A stretch of DNA of 64,000 nt from Saccharomycopsis crataegensis (lineage: Eukaryota > Ascomycota > Saccharomycetes > Ascoideales > Saccharomycopsidaceae), in NCBI RefSeq assembly GCF_037102585.1, contig NW_027043837.1, forward strand, positions 186,001-250,000. Direction: 5' to 3'. The position numbers and the translations under genes are program-made. Shown one piece after another: positions 39,401-48,524 of the stretch; the first letter of the stretch is position 1, and every line of letters starts with the position of its first letter. The notes under the pieces are model-generated. The model ran no database searches, was not told where the DNA came from, and was given only the letters and a program-made list of their open reading frames with translations.

Positions 39401-40275
39401 TTTGAGCGTTCTGATGGTGGATAAATCACTCCGGTACCTTTGCCCTTGCCACGAGTGACCACTTCATGGCAATGCATCCATATATGTCTTCTAGCGGTTC
39501 TGAAATCCCCCAATCCCAAGTGATAGAACAGACATCTCTTATCACAGCAGAAGCCGGGTCTGGAGATTTTGAATTCATCCAAGAATTCAGCAAGCTCAAG
39601 CCTAGTATCGAAATACTTCTTTTGTGGTTTGAGGAACCCATTGGCCATACGGGCCATGATAGGAGAGGTAGTATTATTGCTAATATCTTTGGACATGAAA
39701 TTCTTTTTTTTGGAAGAGTTATTTTTGGAAATGGAGGCAGTAGGAATAGCGGAACTCAACATTCCCCGTAATTTCTTCAGAGTGCCACGAGTGACTTTTT
39801 CGAGCAATACATTGGAGTTGATTGATTGTTGGCAACTGGAAACGTAGTTACCGGGACCAGCCATTCTAGCAGTAGCGGTGCTACCATAGCCGTGAGCAAG
39901 GTAAGTACCATAAGGTAATTCAACGTAAGATGGGTCATGGCAAGACAAAGTGTCATCGGAGTTAACAACACCAGGCACCCCGGAGTTAGCAGCAGCAGCA
40001 TTGACAGAAGGATTAGGAATCGGGGCATCGAGGTCAAGGGTTAACGAACCATCGGCGTCTTTTAGGTATTCCCAGTCTTCAATGAGGGCTGGGATCCTCA
40101 CGAGACGTGGTAATTGTCTTGCAATTTCGTGGAGACCATGGTTGACAAAATTTTCGGTAACCGGGGCAGATTTGAGGACATGAAAGGGGCGAGATTTGAC
40201 TGATGATGAGGTTTTGGATCTACCACGGGCCTTTTTTTGGTTAGAGAAAGTCTGCTTGCGTCTACGAGGAGCCAT
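36412..40275 (-). CDS. 1287-residue nuclear regulator-like protein with two Cys/His clusters
   Basis: I do not recognise the family with confidence. A basic N-terminus (MAPRRRKQTF...KKARGRSK) suggests nuclear entry. The first Cys/His cluster is at about 243-270 (FCCDKRCLFYHLGLGDF, ARRHIWMHCHE), with C243, C244, C248, H252, H264 and H268 as possible zinc ligands. A second, at about 383-405, has C383-x2-C386-x3-C390, H398, C402 and H405. A third conserved-looking block near 520-560 (VEVLYVNHRKWLVNF) follows. The rest is Ser/Asn/Asp-rich, with acidic stretches at about 640-760 and a Pro/Asn/Thr-rich C-terminus. The layout fits a sequence-specific transcription regulator. Wor3-type fungal DNA-binding proteins are one candidate family to test. 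The 3-kb upstream non-coding region also suits a highly regulated gene. Confidence 0.6.
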   Translation of the reverse strand: MAPRRRKQTFSNQKKARGRSKTSSSVKSRPFHVLKSAPVTENFVNHGLHEIARQLPRLVRIPALIEDWEYLKDADGSLTLDLDAPIPNPSVNAAAANSGVPGVVNSDDTLSCHDPSYVELPYGTYLAHGYGSTATARMAGPGNYVSSCQQSINSNVLLEKVTRGTLKKLRGMLSSAIPTASISKNNSSKKKNFMSKDISNNTTSPIMARMANGFLKPQKKYFDTRLELAEFLDEFKISRPGFCCDKRCLFYHLGLGDFRTARRHIWMHCHEVVTRGKGKGTGVIYPPSERSNDPSSESDLSFNSKGHDSLQETSYDTHSSPPSCFAYNSWCQPETVYDNSLGVPTPPNSSVASNQPPSNWGEREGVLPGCILSTFYLMFRYKCLQCGDVCYIDNAKDHKKVCTLHPSQASAKKNVNPKLRSKKFKNQYHVMLKGSTKDNPSSSSSDEETNTDSSNGITQYHDSGSHDDDSENEGNLFSGASSTNVQDSSLVHNNQSHTNSGFGGFSSLFSLNSHHGVSGKNVEVLYVNHRKWLVNFRIGNKIHYEIACSNNHSLDTKTLAVLRSNSSRSTESSCSRRRQRNGTLADEHIYESDQGDNLRKKRHRGSKSIIGYADDEEKISRSVGHSNVLNNAVFPQLKYCTSSSGQSTDDEEDNNNDDSAADTDADDDYGDDSGEISSISITSTETDNNIGDNNEDEDDNEDSESVTFNEDVNDNDTSGSVADHEFSDDKDSSGITYSENDEEDYYDSHYQKAEESVDFFNERHGSTYTDEASKSGGQSKSHSFDILNGQESKKYGLTSDFEIQYIDSNIQNAERLTSTDCSLYNPEPFSYDFCINADSNHKNNLFSFGSFQLFGDSNSDNVDSDWNLDDYLDDFSKVCSTDLSSSQEVQVINQSAELVVGNYPDKLVDNLTIRMDSTIGTIMKCDKLESGVIPCDLPVKRAKGVFAADNSSAKASFEIPLLASYVEHVEIKPQNNGESKGQLRDMISNKPTYPLFERNKDKLLESNESLNAAAATDNANKLELATCDKNTLLKSVVTFYSFTNSSGDDLVFRSFDSTPSVRTLVSSSPTAITPESLIASPGIVSNNTSIPKSLTREHKPPHIMAPPEPMTNSRYLNSYTPNTASSFLKGVEGFPIANSIIPKNEVVTSGFVYQTPTEATNPFYKPINFITKHGMLSPLPSNGNASIMSTPSGHMAGNTITPITTVQNVPPWYCELTTTSNLFGGIVPVPLQLPTDSQFLIPYYHLPKQELLCHNDTLGCGGQLQSPAPIHRSNPIIKRDPESNPIN

Positions 40276-43200
40276 TTTTCAAACAAAACAAATAACCAAT
40301 CGACCAAGAAGATATGGATTTGTTTCTTGGTTTTGGCTTGGGTGGGTGTATGACAAGGGTATTTCCTGGACCCCCAATGATGTTTGAGATGGTATTAAAA
40401 GCGATTGTTTAAGGGAGAACAAGAGAAGGCAGAGTTGTTTTCCCTTGTTCTGTTTTTTTATTTTATTTTTCACAACAATGAAAAATGGGGCGCACCTGTT
40501 TAGAATAGAGAACAGGGTGGTTGGGATAGCTAGTTGATCAAACAAGAGAAGGAAGGAAGGGGGAAGAAAATAGATAGCAGCCACCACCAGACGAAAAGGA
40601 TGAGCAGAGCTTGTTATTTTTTCCAAGAGGCAACGGAAAGGAAACTAAATTAGCAGAAAAAAAAACAAGGCCAGAAAACAAGGAGCGGTGATGATATTTA
40701 TAAAGAACAAGAACAAGAACAAGCGCCAGCGTGAAAAATTGACAGAAGGACAAAATGTGACACCTCGCAGCAGTGCAGCACGATGCATTTGGCGGGAGGA
40801 AAGTTTATTTGGCCACCACCACCGCGTACAAAATTGTGGGTGGGACGCTTTTATGATAACCTTATTAACTATGTGGGTGGCGATATAATGTCTGCCTATA
40901 ATTTAGTATCACCAAGCATGTCTTAGAGCACCAACAAATGTCCTCCTTGTCACGCTAGCATGGTGATAGATGAACAGGTGCCTGGATTCGCTGTTATAGC
41001 GGTGGAATATTATGTAACCTGATGATTAGTGCGGGACGGGATATACTTTCCTCTGAGAGACTGGATTATATCATATATATTTTTGTTATATAAGATGTTG
41101 TACATGATTCCCTTGTTCCTTGTTTTTCTTTGTTGGTTGGTTGGTATACCGGGTAACTGAAGTATATCAGACATGCTTCCCATCCCCAAGACCATCCAAT
41201 CCCACCAATAAACACGAGGACGATGCAGGAATCTGTGGAACACTTTTGATATATAATAGTATATATAATAGCATATATATATATATATTAGCCAGCCAAC
41301 CATACCATATATTAAATAAGGTGGCAATTATTCATGTTGTTGCTTTTGCCTATTGATGATCATTTCTTCTGCGCAATGCGGTTGTATATAGATCGCTTAC
41401 GCTAAATAATGCCGCCGCAAATACCCTGGATGATCTTCTGGAAAAGGCGCCTCATTTGTGTAGTGGTGTTGATAAGAATAATATCATATATCCGCTCTAA
41501 CAACAAGCCCACCAATGGGAAGCTTATCATTACTATTATGATTATTATTTGACTCTGGTACCAAAGCACTCCCTCTTTCTCTCTTTCGTCTGCCCCCTCT
41601 TTAGTCAGACACACCACCGGCGCTTAACTGACCCATCATGGATCAATGTGGCCTGGGACACTTCTGGATTTGGAAATCGTCTGGAGAGCGGGGCGGAGAT
41701 TTCTTATTGGGAGTACTGTCTCAGACCACGCGTGGTGCCAACTTGACAAATTCGGTCGTTTCTGTTGAGTTTGGGCCGCCTTTTGTTGTTAGCGGTATCT
41801 GGTTAATAACCCCTGCCTGCCATATTTGTCTTTTCATCGGGTAACAATATCTCAAACTCCTAAATTATACTCCGGTATGCTCTGTGCCAGCAAATAAAAG
41901 ATAGGATATACTAATATATCATCCCCACTGCTAATACCAATGCCAACTATCTACATATTAATGGCTTGGTATACCTAAGAAATGTACCACACTTGTTGCA
42001 AACTCCAAAGATGCTTCGAGTTTCAAACACATTCTTTCAACTGTCCTGTCAAATTCGCTGGAGACTTCGTCGATACCACATTTTGTATCCCCAATATTGA
42101 TATCTATATTGACGGAAAACATACAAACAGTTGTTTGTCATTGCTGTATTTCTCGTTATTATTGACACCACAGGGCCAACAGTTATGCATGTTGGAGATA
42201 GATACCCCCCAATTTGCAAACGAGAACTGCCGATCGTAATTAGATATATGGATGATGAGGTGCATCATTGATTCTGCAGTTTCTTGTACTCAAATTTATA
42301 ATAGATTTATTGATATTTTATTCTATGAAATGTCACAAAAATCAAAATCACACACTGAATACCGTTGGAATGATAAAAATGATATATTTATGCGAAAAAA
42401 AAAAAAGAAAAAAGAAAAGAAAGTTATGCATGTCATGTCAGCCTGCGCTGTCGATCAGTTGGAGATATCTTTATCTTGTTTCATTGATCAGGAAAGAGGA
42501 AATAGGCAAAAATACAGAACATGCGAATTTTTTTTTTTTTTTGTCGACGATAGGATAACTTTGGAACCGGAATGCGAGTAGAGATAATCATTGATCTAAA
42601 GCTAAATGGAGTGAGTAACTTTCTGGGTTATTGGTTGCGATTAGCAAGGTGGATCCTACCTATTCGAGGATTTAAAAACAAAACAGCCTTCATCTCACCT
42701 TTATCTTACAAGAGTACCATTATTTTTTTTCATCTTGTAAATCTTCTTTCATTCCAATTAGTGGCTACTTTCCAAAACCAGTGTTTTGAAACAATCATTT
42801 CTGTTCCGTACATGAGTGCCCTTTACCACCAGTGAACACACATAGAGAATAGTGTACTTCTAGTTTCATTTGATATCAATGATAGGCTACAAACAAAGAG
42901 TAATTCACTTCTCTCTAAAACATTAAAATTTTTATTTTTTTTGATATACAATAATAAATAATGAATACCCACTTTTGCTAATGATATAGTTGGAATAAGC
43001 TGTGCGTATCTCTACATGAAGACCGCCTTGTGCCATCAATATCATTTCATGTTAGTGTATAAATCATCGTATCAGTATCATTATTTCAGCAACTGTTCAT
43101 AATACCTTCAGAAGTCTACTATAGATTGTATTTCATCTAAAAAAAAAAACTAAGGTACATTTGAAATCTTCGTACCCTGAATTTTTGTATATATTTTCTC

Positions 43201-43282
43201 TAGTTAAACCCGGATTTCTAGTTCATTTCTTTGTTAAAATAAATAAAGTAAATAAAATGCCTGAATGAAATCTATAGTCATC
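40276..43282. other. 3-kb non-coding region
   Basis: Lies upstream of the Cys/His regulator gene (minus strand) and downstream of the secreted-protein gene. All open frames are 110 codons or shorter, overlap on both strands and lack domains. Low-complexity stretches include a TA run at about 41255-41288, an A11 run at 42396 and a T14 run at 42529. No tRNA or other RNA gene is seen. It most likely holds a long promoter and 5' leader for the regulator gene. Confidence 0.5.
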
Positions 43283-44470
43283 TTAATTCCCAACAGAAAC
43301 ACCATATATAGAGCTTAAAGCTCCCGAAAAGTCCGAAAAATGCGTCATACTCTTTGTGAGCAGAGATGAAACATCAAATCTAAATACATTTGCCAACTCT
43401 TCGATCCCTTTACCAAGATCAGCTCCCCCAACAACTCCTAAAAAAACTCCTAAAAGCCCAAATCCAATCTCTTTTGGAGTCATTTGAGTATTTTCGACGG
43501 CCCAACTTGCCAACATGTCGGCAACCCCTAGAACGGTATTGGCAATGATCGATTCCAATGGTCCTAAAAACATGGTGGCCACCCCAACAAACCCAAACAC
43601 GAGATTAATAATTTCTAGTTTACGCTCTTTGGATTCTTCCTTGACGATTTCTGCACCGATGGCATTGATATTCATGATCACTTCTGAAGTTTGGGCAAAC
43701 ACCACCACCGGAGTAAGAATCGTTACGAGGTCCATGCCACTGACCCCTTGGTATTCCAGTCTAGCGAGCTTGATGATATTTTGTAAATCAGTGACGTTTG
43801 TCTTGGTGATATGAGCCATGGGATTAGGGATAATGTCCATGGCCTTTGGCATGGTGACGTTTTGGAAATACGCGATCTCGCATTCTTGCATTTCCTCGCT
43901 CAATTCCACCAGGAACTTCGAAGAGACCACATCAATATCATCAGCAGTGATCTTGGCATTGAAGTAATTGCTCATACTGGTAGCGGCAGCTTTCAATTTA
44001 TCGTTGGAAATATAAACATTTCGATACCCATCAATACATACCCCTTCACTGACACTGATACCCCCCATCAAGGGATTGGAAACTGGTGATTGTTTTATAG
44101 TTTCGGAGGCGCATTTTGTTAAAGTCGAGGATCCATCACATAAATAATACTGTTTCCCATTTGGGTAGCCACTGAACCATAAGGTGAAGTTACTGAGGAG
44201 TTGTTTTTGATAGTAATCGATGTATGCGTTGTAGTTCTTGGTGAAGGTGGAGTTATTTTCCAAGAGATAGGTGAAGTTATTATACGACTCCGACCCCCGA
44301 TTGATAAGATATGACGCCCAAGAATCATACTTGCAACCGTATTTGGCCTTCTTGATATCACTGAAGTTTGTAGTGTTGATGTTTTTGCAATTGTATATGT
44401 CGACGTAATCGGCATCTTTCTGGGTGGCGGTTGCAGCTGCACCAATACTCAATATTAGGAGCATTAAAAG

Positions 44471-44503
<33 letters not shown>

Positions 44504-44506
44504 CAT
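43283..44506 (-). CDS. Secreted protein with C-terminal Gly-rich hydrophobic region, unknown function
   Basis: A 407-residue protein. The N-terminus is a Ser tract (coded by a GAT/ATC repeat) leading into a signal peptide core (LLMLLILSIGAAATA). The mature part carries at least eight N-x-S/T sequons and six or more Cys (including C40, C57, C123, C132 and C157), as expected for a folded extracellular domain. The last third is Gly/Val/Ala-rich with two long hydrophobic stretches (IINLVFGFVGVATMFLGPLE and GFGLLGVFLGVVGG), which could be membrane-associated. I recognise no catalytic motif. The gene sits alone between a long non-coding region and a transposon, with a (CA)18 run in its 5' leader. 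Confidence 0.65.
44471..44501. repeat. (GAT)n coding Ser tract
   Basis: About ten GAT/ATC units, read on the minus strand as part of a ten-Ser tract at the extreme N-terminus of the secreted protein, before the signal-peptide core. Confidence 0.85.
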
Positions 44507-44511
44507 AGCGC

Positions 44512-44513
<2 letters not shown>

Positions 44514-44549
<36 letters not shown>
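44514..44549. repeat. (TG)18 microsatellite before the secreted-protein gene
   Basis: A pure TG run starting 8 bp upstream of the start codon of the gene at 43283-44506, so the mRNA leader probably contains (CA)18. TG/CA runs can bind Rap1-like factors and can form Z-DNA. No direct evidence of function. Confidence 0.85.
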
Positions 44550-44551
<2 letters not shown>

Positions 44552-44826
44552 TAATATATATGGATAATTCTGGTTCTATACGATTTTATCAGATAAGAAA
44601 TCCAGGGATGCTTGTCAATTATATATCCATCTCACGAACCATCAAGATCGCCATATATATATGCCTGCATGTTATACGTTGGTAATGTCCACAAACTATA
44701 AAGCAAGACGCAGATTAAACATATCTATGAAACAAGTTTTTTACGAGGAAGAAGACAATACGATTCCTCCGAGAAAACAGACCCCACTGGTGGCCAAAGT
44801 GATGTAACACATATAGAGGTGTCGTA

Positions 44827-45011
44827 CAGTGTTTTCATTTTTTATTCGTACCAACCACCGGAAATGTTCATACCAGTGGCAAAAAATAATTCATACCGAC
44901 CCCCGGTATTTTTCGTACCACCGCAGCGGGATTTATTCAAACCATCTAAGAAAAATAGTTCATACTATTGCACTTCAATTATTCATACCAACAGTATATA
45001 AAATTCATATT
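44827..45011. repeat. Left terminal inverted repeat with eight iterated motifs
   Basis: TTCRTACC-type octamers start at 44845, 44867, 44890, 44912, 44936 (TTCAAACC), 44959 (TTCATACT), 44982 and 45004 (TTCATATT). Spacing is 22, 23, 22, 24, 23, 23 and 22 bp, so all copies lie close to two helical turns apart. They probably form an array of transposase-binding sites. Confidence 0.85.
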
Positions 45012-45305
45012 AATTCCTTTCTTTTTTTTATGTGACTGGCTCTATAAGCCTCTAAGCTACTCAGTTTAAACAAATTATACTCATTTTTTCCATAATTCTG
45101 TGCTACTTTCTATAAAACCGGATATCTATAATAATATCAATAATATCACGTGATTACGGTTTTCAAGAAATGGGAACGAATGTATGGTAGGAGCTGTTCT
45201 CCATTTAAGATGATGAATTCCCACTTTTGACATTCAATTCGGTCTTTATGTGATCACCAGATTACTTACAAAAAAAAGCATAAGATTTTACCATCAAAAC
45301 TAAGT

Positions 45306-46634
45306 ATGGACTTGAAAGCCAAGCTACTAACTGATGGGTATGTTGATGGCCTAGGTAATAGATTCTATGCTGAACCCAGTGAAATGACTTTAGAGTCTGA
45401 AATAGCACCAGTTGAAGCTTGCTTTAGTTACAGTGACTATAAGCATTTTGAAAAACCAGGTATCATGGATATCATGGAAATTGATCCTATTTTCGAAGAA
45501 GAAGAAAATGCCGAGATGGAAATTGAAATGAAAGAACGAAGATATAGAGGTTCGTACCGGTATTATAATCAAGCTGTCAAACAAAGATTTTGGCACTTGG
45601 TCATGGAAGAAGGTGTATCAGCTTACAAGGCTGCAAAATTAGAAGATATACCTTTGCAAACTGCTTACACATGGAAAAGAAAGTGGAACAAAATACTTGT
45701 CAATGAATTAAATGGTATCTCGAAGCCAATAAAGAAAAGAGGTCGTAAACCCCTTCTCACTGATGAACATAAGGAATTCCTTCAAAAATTGATAAAGGAA
45801 GATGCTACAGTGACTCTCGATTTTATGTTGGAGAGACTCAAGAAAGCCTTCACCAATGTAAGAGCCAAGGCTACAACAATCTATAACTTTGTAACCAAGG
45901 TCTGTAAGCTAAGTCTCAAACGTATTTCTAAATGGGCTTTGAGAAGAAGTCTGGAGGAATTGAAGAAACAGAGACTCGAGTGGGCAGAGAAGTATAAAGA
46001 CAAGCTCGACTTTAGTCAAAACTGTATTTTCATCGACGAAGCAGGTTTCAATATCAGTATGCGGCGTGAGTATGGATGGTCTGCTGTGGGTGAAAAAGCA
46101 GTTCTTACTGTTCCCGTAACCAGAGGGCTTAATATTTCGTTCATTGGGGCAATTTCTGTCAAAGGTTGTATTGAATTAAAGGTCAGAACTCCAGTGGCTA
46201 CATCCAATAAGAAGAGAAAACTTGATTCAGAAACGACCATTGACAAAGTGAGTAAAGGTACTACAGCTAATCACTTCTACAGTTTTGTAAAGTCAGTGAT
46301 CCAGCAAATAGAAAATAATGAGGAGCTCAAAAGTATGAAATATTTGATCCTTGATAATGCTGCCATTCATAAACGACGTGATCTTCAGTTACTAGTGGCA
46401 CTGAGTGGCTTGGAACTTGTGTTTTTACCTCCTTATTCTCCAGGGTTGAATGCTATAGAAGAATTCTGGTCAGTATGTAAGAGTAAAGTCAAAAGATCAA
46501 ACTTGAGCAAGAAGGAGCAATTAACTCCAAGGGTGAAAGAAGCCACAGAAAATATTTCCCTTGATAGTTACAAGGGATTCTGCAGACATGCTTCTAGACA
46601 TATTGATCTCTGTTTACAACAGCAGCTCTTTTGA
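45306..46634 (+). CDS. DD34E transposase of the Tc1/mariner superfamily
   Basis: A 442-residue protein, uninterrupted. The N-terminal part is acidic (about 55-80). A helix-turn-helix region (about 85-130; RYYNQAVKQRFWHLVMEEG, AYKAAKLEDIPLQTAYTWKR) is followed by a GRPR-like motif KKRGRKP (143-149) and a second helical DNA-binding part. The catalytic triad is D244 (IFIDEAGF), D350 (LILDNAAIH) and E385 (PPYSPGLNAIEEFW), with 34 residues between the second Asp and the Glu. A possible nuclear signal NKKRKLD lies at 301-307. All three catalytic residues are present, so activity is plausible. The first 294 bp inside the left arm would hold its promoter. Confidence 0.93.
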   Translation: MDLKAKLLTDGYVDGLGNRFYAEPSEMTLESEIAPVEACFSYSDYKHFEKPGIMDIMEIDPIFEEEENAEMEIEMKERRYRGSYRYYNQAVKQRFWHLVMEEGVSAYKAAKLEDIPLQTAYTWKRKWNKILVNELNGISKPIKKRGRKPLLTDEHKEFLQKLIKEDATVTLDFMLERLKKAFTNVRAKATTIYNFVTKVCKLSLKRISKWALRRSLEELKKQRLEWAEKYKDKLDFSQNCIFIDEAGFNISMRREYGWSAVGEKAVLTVPVTRGLNISFIGAISVKGCIELKVRTPVATSNKKRKLDSETTIDKVSKGTTANHFYSFVKSVIQQIENNEELKSMKYLILDNAAIHKRRDLQLLVALSGLELVFLPPYSPGLNAIEEFWSVCKSKVKRSNLSKKEQLTPRVKEATENISLDSYKGFCRHASRHIDLCLQQQLF

Positions 46635-46918
46635 AAACAAATACCAAAGATGAAGAAAAAAAATTAGAAAACAAACCAAAAAAAAAAAAGTAAAAACTAT
46701 AAAAAAAATTACATAAAGACACAAAAAGGCTCAAAAACAAATTGATGAAAATTTAAAATTTTAAGGAAGGACGAAACCACTCCAAAATTTGGTTATGAGC
46801 CTTTGAAATGGTAAATGAGTATTGCAAAGGGGCTTTATTGGGTGTGCGGGTCCCCTATAACATGTTTAATAATATCAAAGATAAAATATTAATGAAAGCA
46901 TAAGAATTTTATGCATTT

Positions 46919-47103
46919 AGTATGAATTTTATATTCTGTTGGTATGAATAATTGAAGTGCAATAGTATGAACTATTTTTCTTAGATGGTCTGAATAAATC
47001 CCACTGTGGTGGTACGAAAAATACCGGGGGTCGGTATGAATTATTTTTTGCCACTGGTATGAACATTTCCGGTGGTTGGTACGAATAAAAAATGAAAACA
47101 CTG
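46919..47103. repeat. Right terminal inverted repeat, mirrored motif array
   Basis: Mirror of the left arm. GGTAYGAA-type octamers start at 47078, 47056, 47033, 47011, 46987 (GGTCTGAA), 46964 (AGTATGAA), 46941 and 46919 (AGTATGAA), with the same order and spacing as in the left arm. Confidence 0.85.
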
Positions 47104-47565
47104 TATCACAATACGATGGTAGACATGAAACAATTATTGTCGACTTGCAGGCGAGAGTATCCCTTACCAAAGAATTGGAAGATTGATGGCAAGGAAGGGG
47201 AAAAGTGAAAAAAACAAAACAAAACAAAACAAAAAAGCAAATGCAAATGAAAATGAAAATAAAAAAATAACCAGAGACATTATTATGATAAACATTATAG
47301 ACAGACGTGCAACACAAGCATAATAACCCAGAGAGATAGAGAGAGAGAGAGAGAGAGAAAGAAAAAAAGCATGACACCCACACACCAGGAGAAAGACAAC
47401 CGACCACCGACCCCGTGACGTGCCGACAGCCCACCAAAAGATGAAACCCCGATAATTTTGTAGACAACTATTGATAGATCGGTAACAGTGACAACAACAA
47501 CAGCAACAACAACAACAACAACAGATACATCGTCTATTCCTCACAACAGATACATTCCTACCCAA
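47104..47565. other. Promoter region of the SH3-protein gene
   Basis: Lies between the transposon and the SH3 gene. It contains an AAAAC repeat near 47212-47235, a GA run at 47336-47360 and CAA-rich sequence just before the start. Arrival of the element beside this promoter could affect the gene. No other gene is seen. Confidence 0.5.
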
Positions 47566-48492
47566 ATGTCTTCGTCCTTAGTGCAGGAGCCTCTAGCATC
47601 CGAGACTCTGGGATCTGCCAGTACCCCCGTGAATAATAATTCGATATCAACAGCATCCTCATCCTCATCCTCATCAGCCGCCAAGGTTCCTTCGGAGACC
47701 CCTTCGCCTCAAAGAATATCACTAAGTTCCCGAAAGTCTAGTGGGCTCAGAGACTCACTTTTATCGTCATTACAGCAACGGCCGTCGTCTAGAAGAGTGT
47801 CGCAGTCCAGCAATATCAACGCCAGTTTGACAAATCTCAGAATCTCCCAACAGTTGAACGATGATGAAACCTTGAAAGAACTCTCTAGAAGAACTTCAGA
47901 AAGATCATCGTTCCCAATGATCCCTTCTTTGAGAAACTCCTTGAGAAGCTCTATTCACTCGAATTTCAAATCAAAGAAGAACTCAATGTCCAAAGATATC
48001 AACTCGATCATGGAGATTTATGACTTGATTTCCGTCAGAGATTTTGGGTACCCTCCATCCAATCCGTTACACTATGGATTATCCAATTACGAATTATACC
48101 TTAATAACCAATCGTCTTCACAGTTGGACAATTATTATAATAACTACAACAATCAAAGTTTCAACTACTTTGGTGGTGGTGGTGGCCAAGATATCGTTGT
48201 TGATAATGACGCGTCCGCCGCCACGACCGCCCCAGAAGAGTCTTCGGTACAAAGAGCCATTGCATTATTTGACTTTCAAGCAGAGAACGATAATGAACTC
48301 GAACTTAGGGAAAGTCAGATCATTAACATTTTGTATAGACACGGACAAGGGTGGCTAGTTGGTGAAGATCCAGAGACAAACAATACTGGGTTGATTCCTG
48401 AAGAATATGTCGAGCTAATATTTGAAGAAAATGGGCAGTTATTCACAGCTAGTCAGCTAATACAGGCAGAAGAAGAAGAAGAAGAAGAAGAA

Positions 48493-48524
<32 letters not shown>

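Larger units (their letters stand above)
44827..47103 (+). mobile_element. Tc1/mariner-superfamily DNA transposon, apparently whole
   Basis: A 2277-bp element flanked by TA on both sides (44825-44826 and 47104-47105), the target duplication of the Tc1/mariner/IS630 group. It begins CAGTG and ends CACTG. Terminal inverted repeats of 185 bp (44827-45011 and 46919-47103) align without gaps, with five mismatches by my count (about 97% identical); the outer 100 bp are identical. One uninterrupted DD34E transposase gene lies between them. Long similar arms and an open transposase suggest a recent arrival. It sits in the spacer between the secreted-protein gene and the SH3 gene. Confidence 0.95.

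Noticed and set aside
40276-43282. Short frames (for example 41982-42239 and 42572-42835)
   Set aside because: Frames occur on both strands with similar length, no domains and no codon pattern matching neighbours.
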